The notes beneath the pieces were generated by a model. It worked only from the letters and a program-made list of their open reading frames with translations. It had not been told where the DNA came from and made no database searches. Below are positions 7,992 to 15,338 of a DNA stretch of 15,338 bases, piece by piece. The DNA is from Nitrospirota bacterium (GTDB taxonomy: Bacteria > Nitrospirota > Nitrospiria > Nitrospirales > UBA8639): the NCBI GenBank assembly GCA_029881175.1, contig JAOUNC010000017.1, positions 1-15,338 on the forward strand, written 5' to 3'. Every line of letters begins with the position of its first letter. Position 1 is the stretch's first letter. Made by a program: the position numbers and the translations under genes.

Positions 7992-9167
7992 TCACCACCC
8001 AATTTTTTTTAAACGCTCTACCGCCTCGGCCAGCCGCGCTTTGGTCGTAGTCACGGTCATTCGAATGTAACCCTCTCCTGGATCCCCAAAGCCGTTCCCC
8101 GGTGTGGTGACAATACCCGCTTTCTCAATAATATGGGCGGTAAACGAGGCAGACGTATAGCCCTTGGGCACTCCGATCCACACATAAAACGCCGCCGGTG
8201 GCGAATCCAGTTCCAATCCCAAGGATTTCAAGCCGGGCACCAGCACATCACGCCGGTCCTGATAAATTTTTCTCAGCCCATCGGTCACGGAGTCATCGAG
8301 TTGAAGCGCGGTGATGCCCGCTTCTTGAATGGCTTGAAAGACACCTGAATCGATGTTGGTTTTGACTTTGCCCAACCCCGCGATCACTTCCTTTCGCCCC
8401 GCCGCCCATCCGATCCGCCAGCCGGTCATATTGTAGGTTTTGGACAAGGAATGAAATTCCACGCCGACATCGGTCGCCCCTTCGACCTCTAAAAAGCTGG
8501 CGGGTCGTTTTCCGTCGTAATAAATTTCTGAATAGGCCGCGTCATGACACACAATGATTTGATGTTCCTTCGCAAAATCCACGACTTTCTTGAAAAATTC
8601 TTTGCTGGCCACCACGGAAGTGGGGTTGTTAGGGGAATTCAAAAACATCATCTTGGCCTTTTGGGCCACATCCTTGGGAATGGAGGACAAGTCTGGCAAA
8701 AACCCGTTCTCTTTCGTCAACGGCATGATGTAAGACGTTCCGCCGGCAAAACTGGTGGCCACCGGATACACGGGATAGCCCGGGCTGGGTACCAGCACGA
8801 TATCACCCGGATCGATGAATGCCAGCGGAATATGGCCGATGCCCTCTTTGGAGCCAATCAAAGTCACTACTTCGGACTTGGGATCGAGACTCACCGAGAA
8901 TCGGCGTTTATACCACTCAGCCACCGCCGTCCGGAACGACAACATGCCATCGTACGAAGGGTATTGATGATGCTTGGGATCGCCGGCCGCTCGCCGCAAC
9001 GATTCAATGATAGGCTCCGGAGTTGGCAAATCCGGATCTCCCACGCCCAGATTGATAATATCCATGCCTCGCTCGATGGCTTTGCGTTTCATCTCATCGA
9101 TCGCGGCGAACAAATACGGTGGTAAGGTGCGGATACGCTCTGCGTACTGAATGGGAAACCCAGCCAT
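7992..9167 (-). CDS. dapL: LL-diaminopimelate aminotransferase
   Basis: This is a 391-residue PLP-dependent class I/II aminotransferase. It converts tetrahydrodipicolinate and glutamate to LL-diaminopimelate and 2-oxoglutarate in one step, bypassing the DapD/C/E acylated route to lysine and peptidoglycan. Visible features are the N-terminal [22 protein letters not shown], the cofactor-contacting NSPNNPT (N180-N181), [11 protein letters not shown] (D209, Y212), the Schiff-base lysine K243 in [15 protein letters not shown], and a late arginine in GYIRMTVTT for the substrate carboxylate. AAGGAG lies nine bases upstream of the ATG at 9167. Length and motifs fit the DapL family well, though distinguishing DapL from close aspartate/alanine aminotransferases by eye carries some risk. 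It follows the amidotransferase gene by 147 bp on the same strand and may have its own promoter there. Confidence 0.88.
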   Translation of the reverse strand: MAGFPIQYAERIRTLPPYLFAAIDEMKRKAIERGMDIINLGVGDPDLPTPEPIIESLRRAAGDPKHHQYPSYDGMLSFRTAVAEWYKRRFSVSLDPKSEVVTLIGSKEGIGHIPLAFIDPGDIVLVPSPGYPVYPVATSFAGGTSYIMPLTKENGFLPDLSSIPKDVAQKAKMMFLNSPNNPTSVVASKEFFKKVVDFAKEHQIIVCHDAAYSEIYYDGKRPASFLEVEGATDVGVEFHSLSKTYNMTGWRIGWAAGRKEVIAGLGKVKTNIDSGVFQAIQEAGITALQLDDSVTDGLRKIYQDRRDVLVPGLKSLGLELDSPPAAFYVWIGVPKGYTSASFTAHIIEKAGIVTTPGNGFGDPGEGYIRMTVTTTKARLAEAVERLKKIGW

Positions 9168-9223
9168 GAATTTCTGCTCCTTTTCTGCAATTCCGAGAAT
9201 AAATAATGAAGCGCTACCGTACC

Positions 9224-9252
9224 AAATTTCTATCCAGTTGGGGTACTGTCAA
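9224..9252 (-). promoter_or_regulatory. Candidate promoter for dapL
   Basis: On the minus strand a perfect -35 hexamer TTGACA (9247-9252) is followed after 17 bases by AAATTT (9224-9229), a poor -10. The predicted start would leave a leader of about 50 bases before dapL. The -35 match is exact but the -10 is weak, so this is tentative. Confidence 0.3.
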
Positions 9253-9314
9253 CGAACAATTTGTAAACCGCCACGATGGGTAAAGAGGATCGAAGGCAAA
9301 AGGGAAAGACCTTA

Positions 9315-9989
9315 TTAGGCTAAATGCCCAATGAGTTGATCAGCAAATTGATGCAACATGGGCAAATGAGGCGTAGCTTGTGCGTGAATCATTTCGGGAA
9401 AGATCTCTGCCTTTTGCACATCCTGCAGACATTCACGACAGAGCGTTTGCATCCCGGTTTCCTCTATTTCCAGATGGAATAACAGCCCATAGCAACGCTC
9501 CCGCGCACGAAAAGCTTGTACTGAAAAATCAGCTGACGCCACTAACGAAGGAATCTCTGGAGGCAGACTGATGCCTTCCCCATGCCATTGAAAGACCTGA
9601 AACGTGGAGGGCCATTGACTGAAAACCGGATCGACTTTGCCTTCATCAGTTAACGTTACTGAAACCATCCCAATTTCAAAGCAAGGACCGGGAGCCACGG
9701 AGCCCCCCAAAGCCTTCGCCAGCAATTGTGAACCGAAACAGATGCCCAAAACGGGAATGTCTTTGTTCAACGCCGCTTTGACGAATTGCAGTTCATCCGC
9801 AATCCAGGGGTCAGAATCATTGACCGACATCGGCCCGCCCATAATCAACAGAAAATCACCGGGATCTTGGGGCAATCCTTCGGAAGAGACCAGGGTTGTT
9901 CTGACTGAATAGCCCCGTACTTCTAGGGCCTGACGAAAGATTCCATGACCTTCAAAAGGCACATGCTGAAGGCAAGTCGCGATTTTCAT
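9315..9989 (-). CDS. Class I glutamine amidotransferase domain protein (GMP-synthase-like)
   Basis: The 224-residue product is a single class I (triad) glutamine amidotransferase domain. The nucleophile is C84 in VLGICFGSQLLAKALGG, and the histidine and glutamate are H172 and E174 in GLLFHLEIE, matching the FHPE motif of the family with the proline replaced by leucine. The oxyanion region MGGPMSVND (50-58) and FQWHGE (133-138) are also present. There is no synthetase domain, so it either pairs with a separate acceptor enzyme or acts as a stand-alone hydrolase, as in the YfeJ/GuaA-like group of poorly characterised proteins. Its substrate is not evident. It is the middle gene of three on the minus strand, between the methyltransferase (148 bp upstream) and dapL (147 bp downstream). 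The ribosome site is weak (CCGGAA close to the ATG). Confidence 0.85.
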   Translation of the reverse strand: MKIATCLQHVPFEGHGIFRQALEVRGYSVRTTLVSSEGLPQDPGDFLLIMGGPMSVNDSDPWIADELQFVKAALNKDIPVLGICFGSQLLAKALGGSVAPGPCFEIGMVSVTLTDEGKVDPVFSQWPSTFQVFQWHGEGISLPPEIPSLVASADFSVQAFRARERCYGLLFHLEIEETGMQTLCRECLQDVQKAEIFPEMIHAQATPHLPMLHQFADQLIGHLA

Positions 9990-10137
9990 GTTCCGGCCAT
10001 CGAAGATGACGGAGGGAAGAATGGAGAAGAAAGGGAAAGACTACAGAATCGAAGGGGAAAACGTGAGAACATGGATCATCAGCATATTTCGGAAAATTCT
10101 TATAACAATGCCCCTCTGCGTGAGCACCAACACTGCA

Positions 10138-10809
10138 TTACAACACATGCCCATTGACAGCAAAGCCATTGGCAAACACCGGTTGTTGCCCGTTTTTCTT
10201 ATTGACACATTCAACCAAATGCCAAAACCGAAGCGGATTCACCTTCTTCTTACTGGCCACGATCAAACTGGTCCCTTCCAAGACCGTATTGAGGGCCAAG
10301 TCCGTTCGAAATCCAATATGTTTGCACATGGGGGAAATAAATTTTTCCACCGCAGCGATGACTTTATTGCCATTACTAAAATGATTCAGCATGACAATCC
10401 TGCCTCCAGGCTTACACACCCGGATCATTTCATTGACGACCTTCCGATAATCTGGAACGGCCGTGACAACGTAGGCGGCCATCACAATGTCAAAGGTATC
10501 ATCAGGAAGCTGCATATTTCCTGCATCCATTGTCCGAAGGGTGACATGCGATAATTTGAATTCGTCCACTCTCCGATGGGCATGCTCTAACATTCCCTCA
10601 GAGAGGTCAATCCCCAACACATCGCAATGTGAGGGATATAAGGGCAACGCCTCTCCGGTTCCGACTCCTACCTCTAAGACTTGACAACCAGGCTCAATAG
10701 ACAATCCGCGAACGGCAGATTCCCGAGACTGTTTAAAGGCTTTTCCGAACGTATGGTCGTACACCGATGCATAGGCCGTGTAAACCCGTTCGACTTTCTT
10801 ATTGTCCAT
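10138..10809 (-). CDS. SAM-dependent methyltransferase, probably PmtA-like phosphatidylethanolamine N-methyltransferase
   Basis: This is a 223-residue class I Rossmann methyltransferase. Motif I is QVLEVGVGTGEALPLYP at about residues 43-59, followed by the acidic strand-2 end GIDLSEGMLEHA, a motif around DAGNMQLPDDTFDIVMAAYV, and CKPGGRIVMLNHF. The VGVGTG...LPLYP wording and the NHFS segment followed by a region ending in a GFRTDLALNTVL stretch match the Rhodobacter-type phosphatidylethanolamine N-methyltransferase family from memory. That family methylates PE toward phosphatidylcholine at the membrane surface. A ubiquinone/menaquinone or other small-molecule methyltransferase is the alternative. 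The start has a strong GGGAGGA about four bases upstream on the minus strand. It heads the three-gene minus-strand group leading to dapL. Confidence 0.7.
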   Translation of the reverse strand: MDNKKVERVYTAYASVYDHTFGKAFKQSRESAVRGLSIEPGCQVLEVGVGTGEALPLYPSHCDVLGIDLSEGMLEHAHRRVDEFKLSHVTLRTMDAGNMQLPDDTFDIVMAAYVVTAVPDYRKVVNEMIRVCKPGGRIVMLNHFSNGNKVIAAVEKFISPMCKHIGFRTDLALNTVLEGTSLIVASKKKVNPLRFWHLVECVNKKNGQQPVFANGFAVNGHVL

Positions 10810-11195
10810 ACGTCCTCCCTAGTGGTGCCCTACTCAATCCACACCTCTTCGAAGACCATTGAATTATTCGCATCAAATTCGTTGAAACAGGGGATGATAA
10901 ACGATGGCGAGAACCCAGATTTTTGTGCCGGCCTGGGAACGGCTCACCTACCTTTGACCTAAAGGGAAACTAATCTACCGAAGTGGAAAGAGGGAGTCAA
11001 CTATTGATGGCCACAAGTCTCTCATTTAAAAAACTTTTTCTGACAAACGAACCACATATTTGACGCGAGAACCTGACAAACACAAACACCACACAGTACC
11101 ATGCCACAAGGGATTGCAAACATTCAGAGGCTTCTCTACAATTCCGCCATTGTCTTTTACCCCGGTACGTGTCATCGCTTTTAAGGAGATCCCAC
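10810..11195. other. Divergent intergenic region between the methyltransferase and the secreted-protein gene
   Basis: This 386-bp stretch separates genes transcribed away from each other and no credible gene is seen in it. It holds the GGGAGGA ribosome site of the methyltransferase at its left end, a good candidate plus-strand promoter at 11114-11142, and AAGGAG at its right end. A small CCTTT/AAAGG hairpin lies near 10950-10965. No tRNA, repeat array or terminator was recognised. Confidence 0.6.
11114..11142 (+). promoter_or_regulatory. Candidate sigma-70-type promoter for the secreted protein
   Basis: TTGCAA (11114-11119) and TACAAT (11137-11142) are separated by exactly 17 bases and match 4/6 and 5/6 of the consensus. 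Transcription would start near 11149, giving a leader of about 47 bases before the ATG at 11196. Confidence 0.45.
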
Positions 11196-11861
11196 ATGGG
11201 TATTGCCTTTTTATCGTTCCTTCGCCTCTCATTTTCACTTTTCGTGTGTATAGGCCTGGGTAGCCTCACCCTACCTTCTGCTTCGCATGGGATTGATTTG
11301 TCTTTGAGTATGGAAGAAGCCAATAAAGCCCTCGCGGCGGGTCGCCAAACCATGGAAACCGCAGAATCCGTTGAAGATGTGGCGGCAGTGATGAAGGCCT
11401 CGGAAAAAATTGTTCGAGTCGGAGCGAATCCTGAAGTCGATCCCTGCGGCGCTCATGCCATTTTGCGAACCCGTCGTTATTGGCTGGAGTATTTTGGTCG
11501 TCGTGAAGCCGTAGAATCAAAACGGAACAAGCAGGAGGTACGCATGCCAGAAGCCAAAATTCAAGAAATTTTGGACATGCCCTATCTCGAAGTGGAAGTA
11601 CGATTATGTGGCGAAGAGGAGTTTTTTGCTGAAGGGGCGGAAATTGCACTCCAACAAGGCAATCTCATGGTTCGCCCAGTGGATATTGGTCCTGCAGAGC
11701 GTGGCCGAAAAAATCCTGGTCCCACCCCCAGCTTTCGTTCTCGTTTTACGGCGCGATTTGCCTATGCGGACTTCGACCCCCAAGCGCAAGGTACGTTTGC
11801 TGTTTTTTTCCCAGATGGCACCTTAATCAATATTCCAGCAGATTTCTCAACGATTCCATAG
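11196..11861 (+). CDS. Secreted protein of unknown function with an N-terminal signal peptide
   Basis: I do not recognise this family. The chosen ATG at 11196 has AAGGAG at 11183-11188. An earlier in-frame GTG at 11169 has no ribosome site and would put charged residues before the signal, so it is not used. The 221-residue product begins with a hydrophobic segment (about residues 3-29) with likely cleavage near S30-G32, giving a soluble periplasmic or exported protein of about 190 residues. The mature part starts with a predicted helical, alanine- and glutamate-rich region (38-75). It has two cysteines, C84 in VDPCGAH and C138 in RLCGEE, that could form a disulfide. It ends in a probably beta-rich part with an arginine- and proline-rich linker near 165-185. 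It is flanked by divergent and convergent genes, so it is monocistronic. Confidence 0.8.
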   Translation: MGIAFLSFLRLSFSLFVCIGLGSLTLPSASHGIDLSLSMEEANKALAAGRQTMETAESVEDVAAVMKASEKIVRVGANPEVDPCGAHAILRTRRYWLEYFGRREAVESKRNKQEVRMPEAKIQEILDMPYLEVEVRLCGEEEFFAEGAEIALQQGNLMVRPVDIGPAERGRKNPGPTPSFRSRFTARFAYADFDPQAQGTFAVFFPDGTLINIPADFSTIP

Positions 11862-11903
11862 GCCACGCCCCACGCATTTTGATTCCATGGTAGGCCTCTG
11901 AGC

Positions 11904-13670
11904 TTAAGAAAAGTCTTTTCCCGCTAAATCTTGGGGAAGGTCGGCCATCCCGTCGACTTCCCGCAACGTATACAAGCGGTGGTAGAGCCCGCGTTTTTCT
12001 AGCAAGTCCTCATGCCGACCTTCCTCAACAATCATTCCCCTGTGAAGCACGAGAATCCGGTCAGCCCGCTGGATAGAAGAAAAGCGATGGGCAATCATTA
12101 ATGTTGTCCGCCCTTTCATGAGCTCAACCAGCGCTCCTTGCACCAACGATTCCGATTGACTATCCAACGCCGACGTCGCTTCATCAAGAATGAGGATTCG
12201 TGGATCCTTCAACAACGCCCGAGCAATGGCCACCCGCTGACGTTGCCCACCCGATAGGTTCACGCCCTTTTCTCCTAATACCGTTTCATACCCTTCCGGC
12301 AGCATGTGAATAAATTCATGGGCATTGGCGCGTTGACTCGCTTCAAGGATTTCAGCTTCGGAGGCATCCCAGCGGCCGTATCGAATATTGTCCATGATGG
12401 TGCCGCCAAACAAAAACGTGTCTTGAGGAACCAACGCGAGTTGCCCATATAAACTGTCCAATTGAATGGATCTCACGTCGTGGCCATCAATAAGCACTCG
12501 CCCCTTCATGGGATCATAAAAACGATGAAGCAGATTAATAATCGTGGTTTTCCCGGCCCCAGTCGGCCCGACAAGTGCCACACATTCTCCAGCCTTAATT
12601 GAAAAAGAAACGGATTCCAAGACGGGGGGGCGTTCTTCATAGGCGAACTGCACCTCATCAAACTGAACATCTCCGCGAATCGGCACTAAAGACCGGGAAT
12701 CTGGACTATCTTGAATATCTAACGGCGTATCCAGGAGTTCGAACACTCGAGTCATGGCGCCTTGCACTTCTTTCACTTGCGTAAAAATCCGGGCAGCCGA
12801 TCCGAACGGCCCAATGAGAATTCCTGCAAACAGGACAAAGGCGAAGAGTTCACCGGGTGACAACTGCCCTTCAATAACCTGCTTGCCTCCATACCATAAC
12901 ACCCCAATCGCCATCACAAAGGTGAAAAAGGTAATCACCGGCACAAAGACCGCCAACACTGCCGTTCGCTGCATAGTTGTGGCTAAAAGCCCTTCTATAC
13001 CCAAACGAAACCTGGTCTCCTCTCGTTGGCCTTGGACAAATGATTTCACCTCCCGAATGCCTGAGACCACTTCTTCAATAAGCGTGGTCACCTGGGCTGT
13101 TTGGTCTTGAATTTTTATGGAAAGCGCTTTTAAACGTTTCCCAAAAATCCGTGCGACCAGGGCTAGTAAGGGGAGAAGAATGAGAATCAGCAGACACAAG
13201 CGCCAATTCATCACCAAGAGAAACCCCACGCCGCCGATAATGGTCACCAAATGTTTCAGTGCATCCAGGGGCGTTTCCGTGAGGAGATTTTGAATGACGC
13301 CCACATCATTCATGAGACGGGAAATCAATTCCCCGGTGCGTCGCTTAGCAAAGAATTTGAGGGAGAGCCGATGTAGATGGGAAAACACATGCGTACGAAA
13401 ATCAGCCATCACATGCTGAGAAGCCAAGGCGGTCATATAACTATGACCCATCGACAACACACCTTGCCCGACCACTAATCCGATAAACAGCCACACCATC
13501 GTGGTGAGTTGCTGAAGATCTTTTTGCACGGTGATCAAATCCCATAAAGACCCGGCCATTCGAATCAGGATCAGATTACAGGCCGCGACGCCCATGACCG
13601 CCACGCCGGCACAAGCCATGATCACGATTTGAGGGCGAAGAAAAGGCAGAAACCGAGACCACTGATTCAT
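11904..13670 (-). CDS. ABC exporter half-transporter (MsbA/BmrA type), fused permease and ATPase
   Basis: The 588-residue protein is a type IV ABC exporter half-transporter that should work as a homodimer in the inner membrane. The N-terminal half carries about six membrane segments, near residues 15-37, 56-78, 138-156, 158-176, 238-260 and 272-295. The ATPase half has Walker A GPTGAGKT (368-375), the Q-loop at Q416, signature LSGGQ (472-476), Walker B ILILDE (492-497) and the switch histidine H528 in IAHRF; all are intact. Family members export lipids (MsbA lipid A core), drugs or peptides, and the substrate here cannot be told. The ATG at 13670 has only a weak ribosome site. It lies 109 bp downstream of the DUF6812-like gene on the same strand and ends 42 bp from the convergent secreted-protein gene, with no clear terminator between. 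Confidence 0.92.
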   Translation of the reverse strand: MNQWSRFLPFLRPQIVIMACAGVAVMGVAACNLILIRMAGSLWDLITVQKDLQQLTTMVWLFIGLVVGQGVLSMGHSYMTALASQHVMADFRTHVFSHLHRLSLKFFAKRRTGELISRLMNDVGVIQNLLTETPLDALKHLVTIIGGVGFLLVMNWRLCLLILILLPLLALVARIFGKRLKALSIKIQDQTAQVTTLIEEVVSGIREVKSFVQGQREETRFRLGIEGLLATTMQRTAVLAVFVPVITFFTFVMAIGVLWYGGKQVIEGQLSPGELFAFVLFAGILIGPFGSAARIFTQVKEVQGAMTRVFELLDTPLDIQDSPDSRSLVPIRGDVQFDEVQFAYEERPPVLESVSFSIKAGECVALVGPTGAGKTTIINLLHRFYDPMKGRVLIDGHDVRSIQLDSLYGQLALVPQDTFLFGGTIMDNIRYGRWDASEAEILEASQRANAHEFIHMLPEGYETVLGEKGVNLSGGQRQRVAIARALLKDPRILILDEATSALDSQSESLVQGALVELMKGRTTLMIAHRFSSIQRADRILVLHRGMIVEEGRHEDLLEKRGLYHRLYTLREVDGMADLPQDLAGKDFS

Positions 13671-13779
13671 ATTGATTTCACACCGCTACGCTTACGACAG
13701 ATAAAAAAAGATGCTTTTTTGTGAAATTACGTGCAACCACTCAAAGAGGGAAACCGGGCGGGAAACACAAATTGAACCG

Positions 13780-14001
13780 TCATTCGATTTGAACAACTGA
13801 TTCAATTTGCATTTTATTGAGGGCAACAAAATCCGCATGCTGTGTGTCATCAATGACCACATCGGTCAAATTCACAAAAATGACCGATTCATCATTTAAC
13901 ACATCGGAAATTCTGTTGCGCATCGGAGGAATAAGAAGTTCCCCGACGTAGGTAGACAGGGAGGAACGTACCCGAATGCGAGTTTTTTTCCCCTGGGTCA
14001 T
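13780..14001 (-). CDS. Small conserved protein, DUF6812-like
   Basis: The 73-residue product has an arginine-rich start (KKTRIRVRS) then a compact, probably beta-rich core: YVGELLIPPMRNRISDVLND followed by FVNLTDVVID. The pattern of a turn with R-x-SD-x-LN and then an LTDV strand resembles DUF6812 proteins as I remember them, found in many environmental bacteria and without known function. It has no signal or membrane segment. A purine-rich GGGGGCAGG lies just upstream of the ATG. It starts 33 bp after the mini ribosomal protein gene on the same strand, so the two are probably co-transcribed. The codon pattern and gene-pair spacing favour a real gene despite its size. Confidence 0.65.
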   Translation of the reverse strand: MTQGKKTRIRVRSSLSTYVGELLIPPMRNRISDVLNDESVIFVNLTDVVIDDTQHADFVALNKMQIESVVQIE

Positions 14002-14034
14002 GGACCTGCCCCCTATCCCTGCTGCCAGATACAG

Positions 14035-14130
14035 TTAATTACGGCGTTTGGCGAATTTCATGCGACGACGAAGTTTTTTATGTTTATGCTTGCGCATCTT
14101 CTTCCGCCGCTTTTTGACCACACTCGACAT
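14035..14130 (-). CDS. AURKAIP1/COX24 (mS38/bS22-like) 31-residue small ribosomal protein
   Basis: Reading the minus strand from ATG 14130 gives 31 residues ending with TAA at 14035-14037. The start MSSVVKKRRKKMRKHKHKK and the continuation LRRRMKFAKRRN are extremely basic. They match the AURKAIP1/COX24 domain, the conserved end of mitochondrial mS38 and of the actinobacterial mini protein bS22, which binds the small ribosomal subunit near the decoding region. The hallmark SVxKKRRKKMxKHKxKKLRRR pattern is clear. An AGGA about ten bases upstream can serve as ribosome site. Genes this short are often missed. It leads a minus-strand group with the DUF6812-like gene. A role in 30S function is inferred from the family. 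Confidence 0.88.
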   Translation of the reverse strand: MSSVVKKRRKKMRKHKHKKLRRRMKFAKRRN

Positions 14131-14272
14131 AGAAATAGATTCCTGGGTTAAAGTATTGTTAGGCCACAAGGCAACACAGCCATACGTACCGTATTTCTCT
14201 TGAACACATTGACCAAAAGAATAGCCCGTCTTCCTATCACGGGGCCAAGAAAAGTGTCAAGGAAAACAAAGT

Positions 14273-14278
14273 ATTATA
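14273..14278 (-). promoter_or_regulatory. Candidate -10 element for the mini ribosomal protein group
   Basis: A perfect TATAAT lies on the minus strand at 14273-14278, about 143 bases before the ATG at 14130; its -35 is weak. A separate perfect TTGACA on the same strand (14255-14260) has only a poor -10 (ATAGGA or GATAGG). Either may drive the group. Confidence 0.3.
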
Positions 14279-14292
14279 CCCGCCCTTGCACC

Positions 14293-14324
14293 CAAGAGTC
14301 ATCATCTTTCATGAAATACTCTTG
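14293..14324 (+). promoter_or_regulatory. Inverted repeat overlapping the candidate -35 of the lipoprotein gene
   Basis: CAAGAGT (14293-14299) and ACTCTTG (14318-14324) are perfect seven-base inverted arms 18 bases apart. The right arm overlaps the TTGACC -35 candidate at 14322-14327. Arm centres are about 25 bases apart, so an operator for a dimeric regulator is possible. Chance is not excluded. Confidence 0.3.
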
Positions 14325-14351
14325 ACCCCTTAGCATGGCCTTCTCCATTAT
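14322..14351 (+). promoter_or_regulatory. Candidate promoter very close to the lipoprotein start codon
   Basis: TTGACC (14322-14327, 5/6 of consensus) and CATTAT (14346-14351, 4/6) are 18 bases apart. The expected transcription start is near 14358, almost at the ATG at 14360, which would make the mRNA nearly leaderless. No good ribosome site precedes this ATG. Confidence 0.4.
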
Positions 14352-14359
14352 AGGGCGTC

Positions 14360-14851
14360 ATGAGGACTAAACCAATCACAAGATTTGGGATGTGGGCCCT
14401 ACTCGTCGTATTCGGAGGGGTGAGCTTGGGGGAGACGGGTTGCTCAACAAAAACGCCAAAATATCCAGAAGATCATGCTCGATTTCAACGAGTGGTCCAA
14501 GCCATCAAAACACTCGAAACGGCTTATGTCAATAAAGATTTGACGGCTTTCCATGAACTCCTTTTGCCCTTGGAACAACTGGGAATATTAGAAGCCAAGG
14601 TACAGCAGGACTTCGAAAACTTTGCCACTATTCAGATCGATCTCACGATTGATCGTCTGGTCATTAACGAGAGCCGCATTTCCGCGTTCATCTCCTGGCA
14701 AGGCACATGGCAACAATCCGCCAAGGAGTCCCACGCCGAATCCAGAGGTCACGGCGTTCTTTTGTGGAGTGGCACGCAGGTCATTCTTCTTCGCGGGGTG
14801 GAAGGCGATCTCCCGTTCGGCATCACGTCCCGCCTGAACCTCCCCTCTTAA
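14360..14851 (+). CDS. Probable lipoprotein with an NTF2/SnoaL-like domain
   Basis: The 163-residue product has a basic start (MRTKPITR), a hydrophobic segment (about 10-24) and a cysteine at C28 in GETGCS. The box before the cysteine is weaker than usual, so lipid attachment is likely but not certain. The rest resembles NTF2/SnoaL-fold proteins: a helix with the phrase LETAYVNKDLTAFHELL (about 50-66), then alternating strands including a long one, IQIDLTIDRLVI, and RGHGVLLWSGTQVILLRG near the end. Such domains often bind small ligands or act as assembly parts; no catalytic residues are evident. nadB follows after 40 bp on the same strand, suggesting a shared transcript but not a shared function. 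Confidence 0.65.
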   Translation: MRTKPITRFGMWALLVVFGGVSLGETGCSTKTPKYPEDHARFQRVVQAIKTLETAYVNKDLTAFHELLLPLEQLGILEAKVQQDFENFATIQIDLTIDRLVINESRISAFISWQGTWQQSAKESHAESRGHGVLLWSGTQVILLRGVEGDLPFGITSRLNLPS

Positions 14852-14891
14852 TGTTTTCAACTTCGCACTCGAACCACTCTTCATCCTGACA

Positions 14892-15338
14892 ATGGCTTCT
14901 TTTGCTCCACAAACACTCATGAACGGTCAAATACCCTCGACAGACTTCCTTATTATTGGTGCAGGCGTAGCGGGCCTGCGGGCGGCATTGGAACTTTGCC
15001 GACATGGGCACGTCACCATGGTCGCTAAGGGAGGGCCACAAGAAAATAACTCGTTTTACGCCCAAGGGGGTGTCGCTGTGGCTCTGAGCGAAGAGGACGA
15101 CGTCGACCTCCATTTCACCGATACCATCAAAGCTGGGCATCAACTGTGCTCCCGTCCCGCCACGAAAATTTTAGTCGAAGAAGGCCCCTCACGCATTCAT
15201 GAACTCATTGAATGGGGCGCGAAATTTGACACCATCGATGGCAAGCTGGCCTTTACCAAAGAAGGCGCACATAGCCGTCACCGCGTATTGCGAGCAGGCG
15301 GGGATGCCACAGGAAGTGAAATGGTTCGAGCCTTAGGT
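14892..15338 (+). CDS. nadB: L-aspartate oxidase, N-terminal part (continues beyond the window)
   Basis: An open frame of 149 codons runs from ATG 14892 to the last base. It starts with the FAD-binding dinucleotide motif IIGAGVAGLRAALEL (about residues 21-35), followed by VAKGGPQENNSFYAQGGVAVAL, which is the characteristic NadB segment, and then HFTDTIKAGHQLC and HELIEWGAKFD. HSRHRVLRAGGDATG near the end is also typical of the family. The enzyme oxidises L-aspartate to iminoaspartate in the cytoplasm; with NadA this yields quinolinate for NAD synthesis. No clear ribosome site precedes ATG 14892. An in-frame ATG at 14919 is an alternative start that would also keep the whole FAD motif. The closely related succinate dehydrogenase/fumarate reductase flavoproteins are unlikely given the SFYAQGG segment. 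Confidence 0.93.
   Translation, partial: MASFAPQTLMNGQIPSTDFLIIGAGVAGLRAALELCRHGHVTMVAKGGPQENNSFYAQGGVAVALSEEDDVDLHFTDTIKAGHQLCSRPATKILVEEGPSRIHELIEWGAKFDTIDGKLAFTKEGAHSRHRVLRAGGDATGSEMVRALG

Noticed and set aside
8544..9125. 193-codon frame on the plus strand
   Set aside because: It lies wholly antisense to dapL, has no recognisable domain and no ribosome site; it is a shadow of the real gene.
9988..10554. 188-codon frame on the plus strand
   Set aside because: It overlaps the methyltransferase on the opposite strand, with no family features; the minus-strand gene has all motifs and a strong ribosome site.
11169..11195. Upstream GTG start for the secreted protein
   Set aside because: It has no ribosome site and would place the AAGGAG inside the gene; ATG 11196 gives a normal signal peptide.
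13704..13720. AT-only hairpin AAAAAAG-ATG-CTTTTTT as a terminator between the 73-residue gene and the ABC exporter
   Set aside because: The stem has a single G-C pair and a three-base loop, so it would be too unstable for an intrinsic terminator.
14823..15143. 106-codon frame on the minus strand
   Set aside because: It is antisense to the lipoprotein end and the clear nadB start, and has no recognisable features.

Overview
The window looks like a chromosomal segment of a Nitrospirota bacterium, most likely Nitrospira-like. This is an inference from gene content: an LL-diaminopimelate aminotransferase (dapL) route to lysine, a 31-residue AURKAIP1/COX24-type mini ribosomal protein, an Aas-type acyl-ACP synthetase module, a PmtA-like phospholipid methyltransferase and a very large PAS-rich hybrid histidine kinase. 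No phage, plasmid, IS, tRNA, rRNA or CRISPR features were seen.

Layout. 1-1581 (+): the C-terminal end of an Aas-like AMP-binding enzyme, then a metal-dependent amidohydrolase. 1689-7907 (+): a signalling operon with a 5' leader hairpin, a CheY-like single-domain response regulator, a second paralogous regulator broken by a one-base frameshift, a CheC-type phosphatase, and a 1547-residue soluble hybrid kinase (five PAS, one GAF, HisKA, HATPase, two REC, Hpt). The last three overlap or nearly touch, so they are probably translationally coupled. 7992-10809 (-): PmtA-like methyltransferase, class I glutamine amidotransferase and dapL. 11196-11861 (+): a secreted protein of unknown function. 11904-14130 (-): a bS22/mS38-like mini ribosomal protein, a DUF6812-like small protein and an MsbA-type ABC exporter. 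14360-15338 (+): a probable NTF2-like lipoprotein and the start of nadB, which runs off the window.

The most interesting region is the signalling operon. CheC normally removes phosphate from CheY-P in chemotaxis, but here no cheA, cheW, cheB, cheR or MCP gene is visible. Instead CheC sits between CheY-like regulators and a hybrid kinase ending in an Hpt domain. This suggests a phosphorelay in which the kinase, through Hpt, charges the stand-alone regulator and CheC discharges it. The operon is also a site of recent rearrangement. The two regulator genes share an almost identical tract of about 100 bp that ends next to the frameshift in the second copy. The first regulator is followed by what may be a decayed start of a second cheC. 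The kinase gene carries two copies of a heptad-periodic inverted repeat: one inserted in frame in its last REC domain, the other supplying its final codons and stop.
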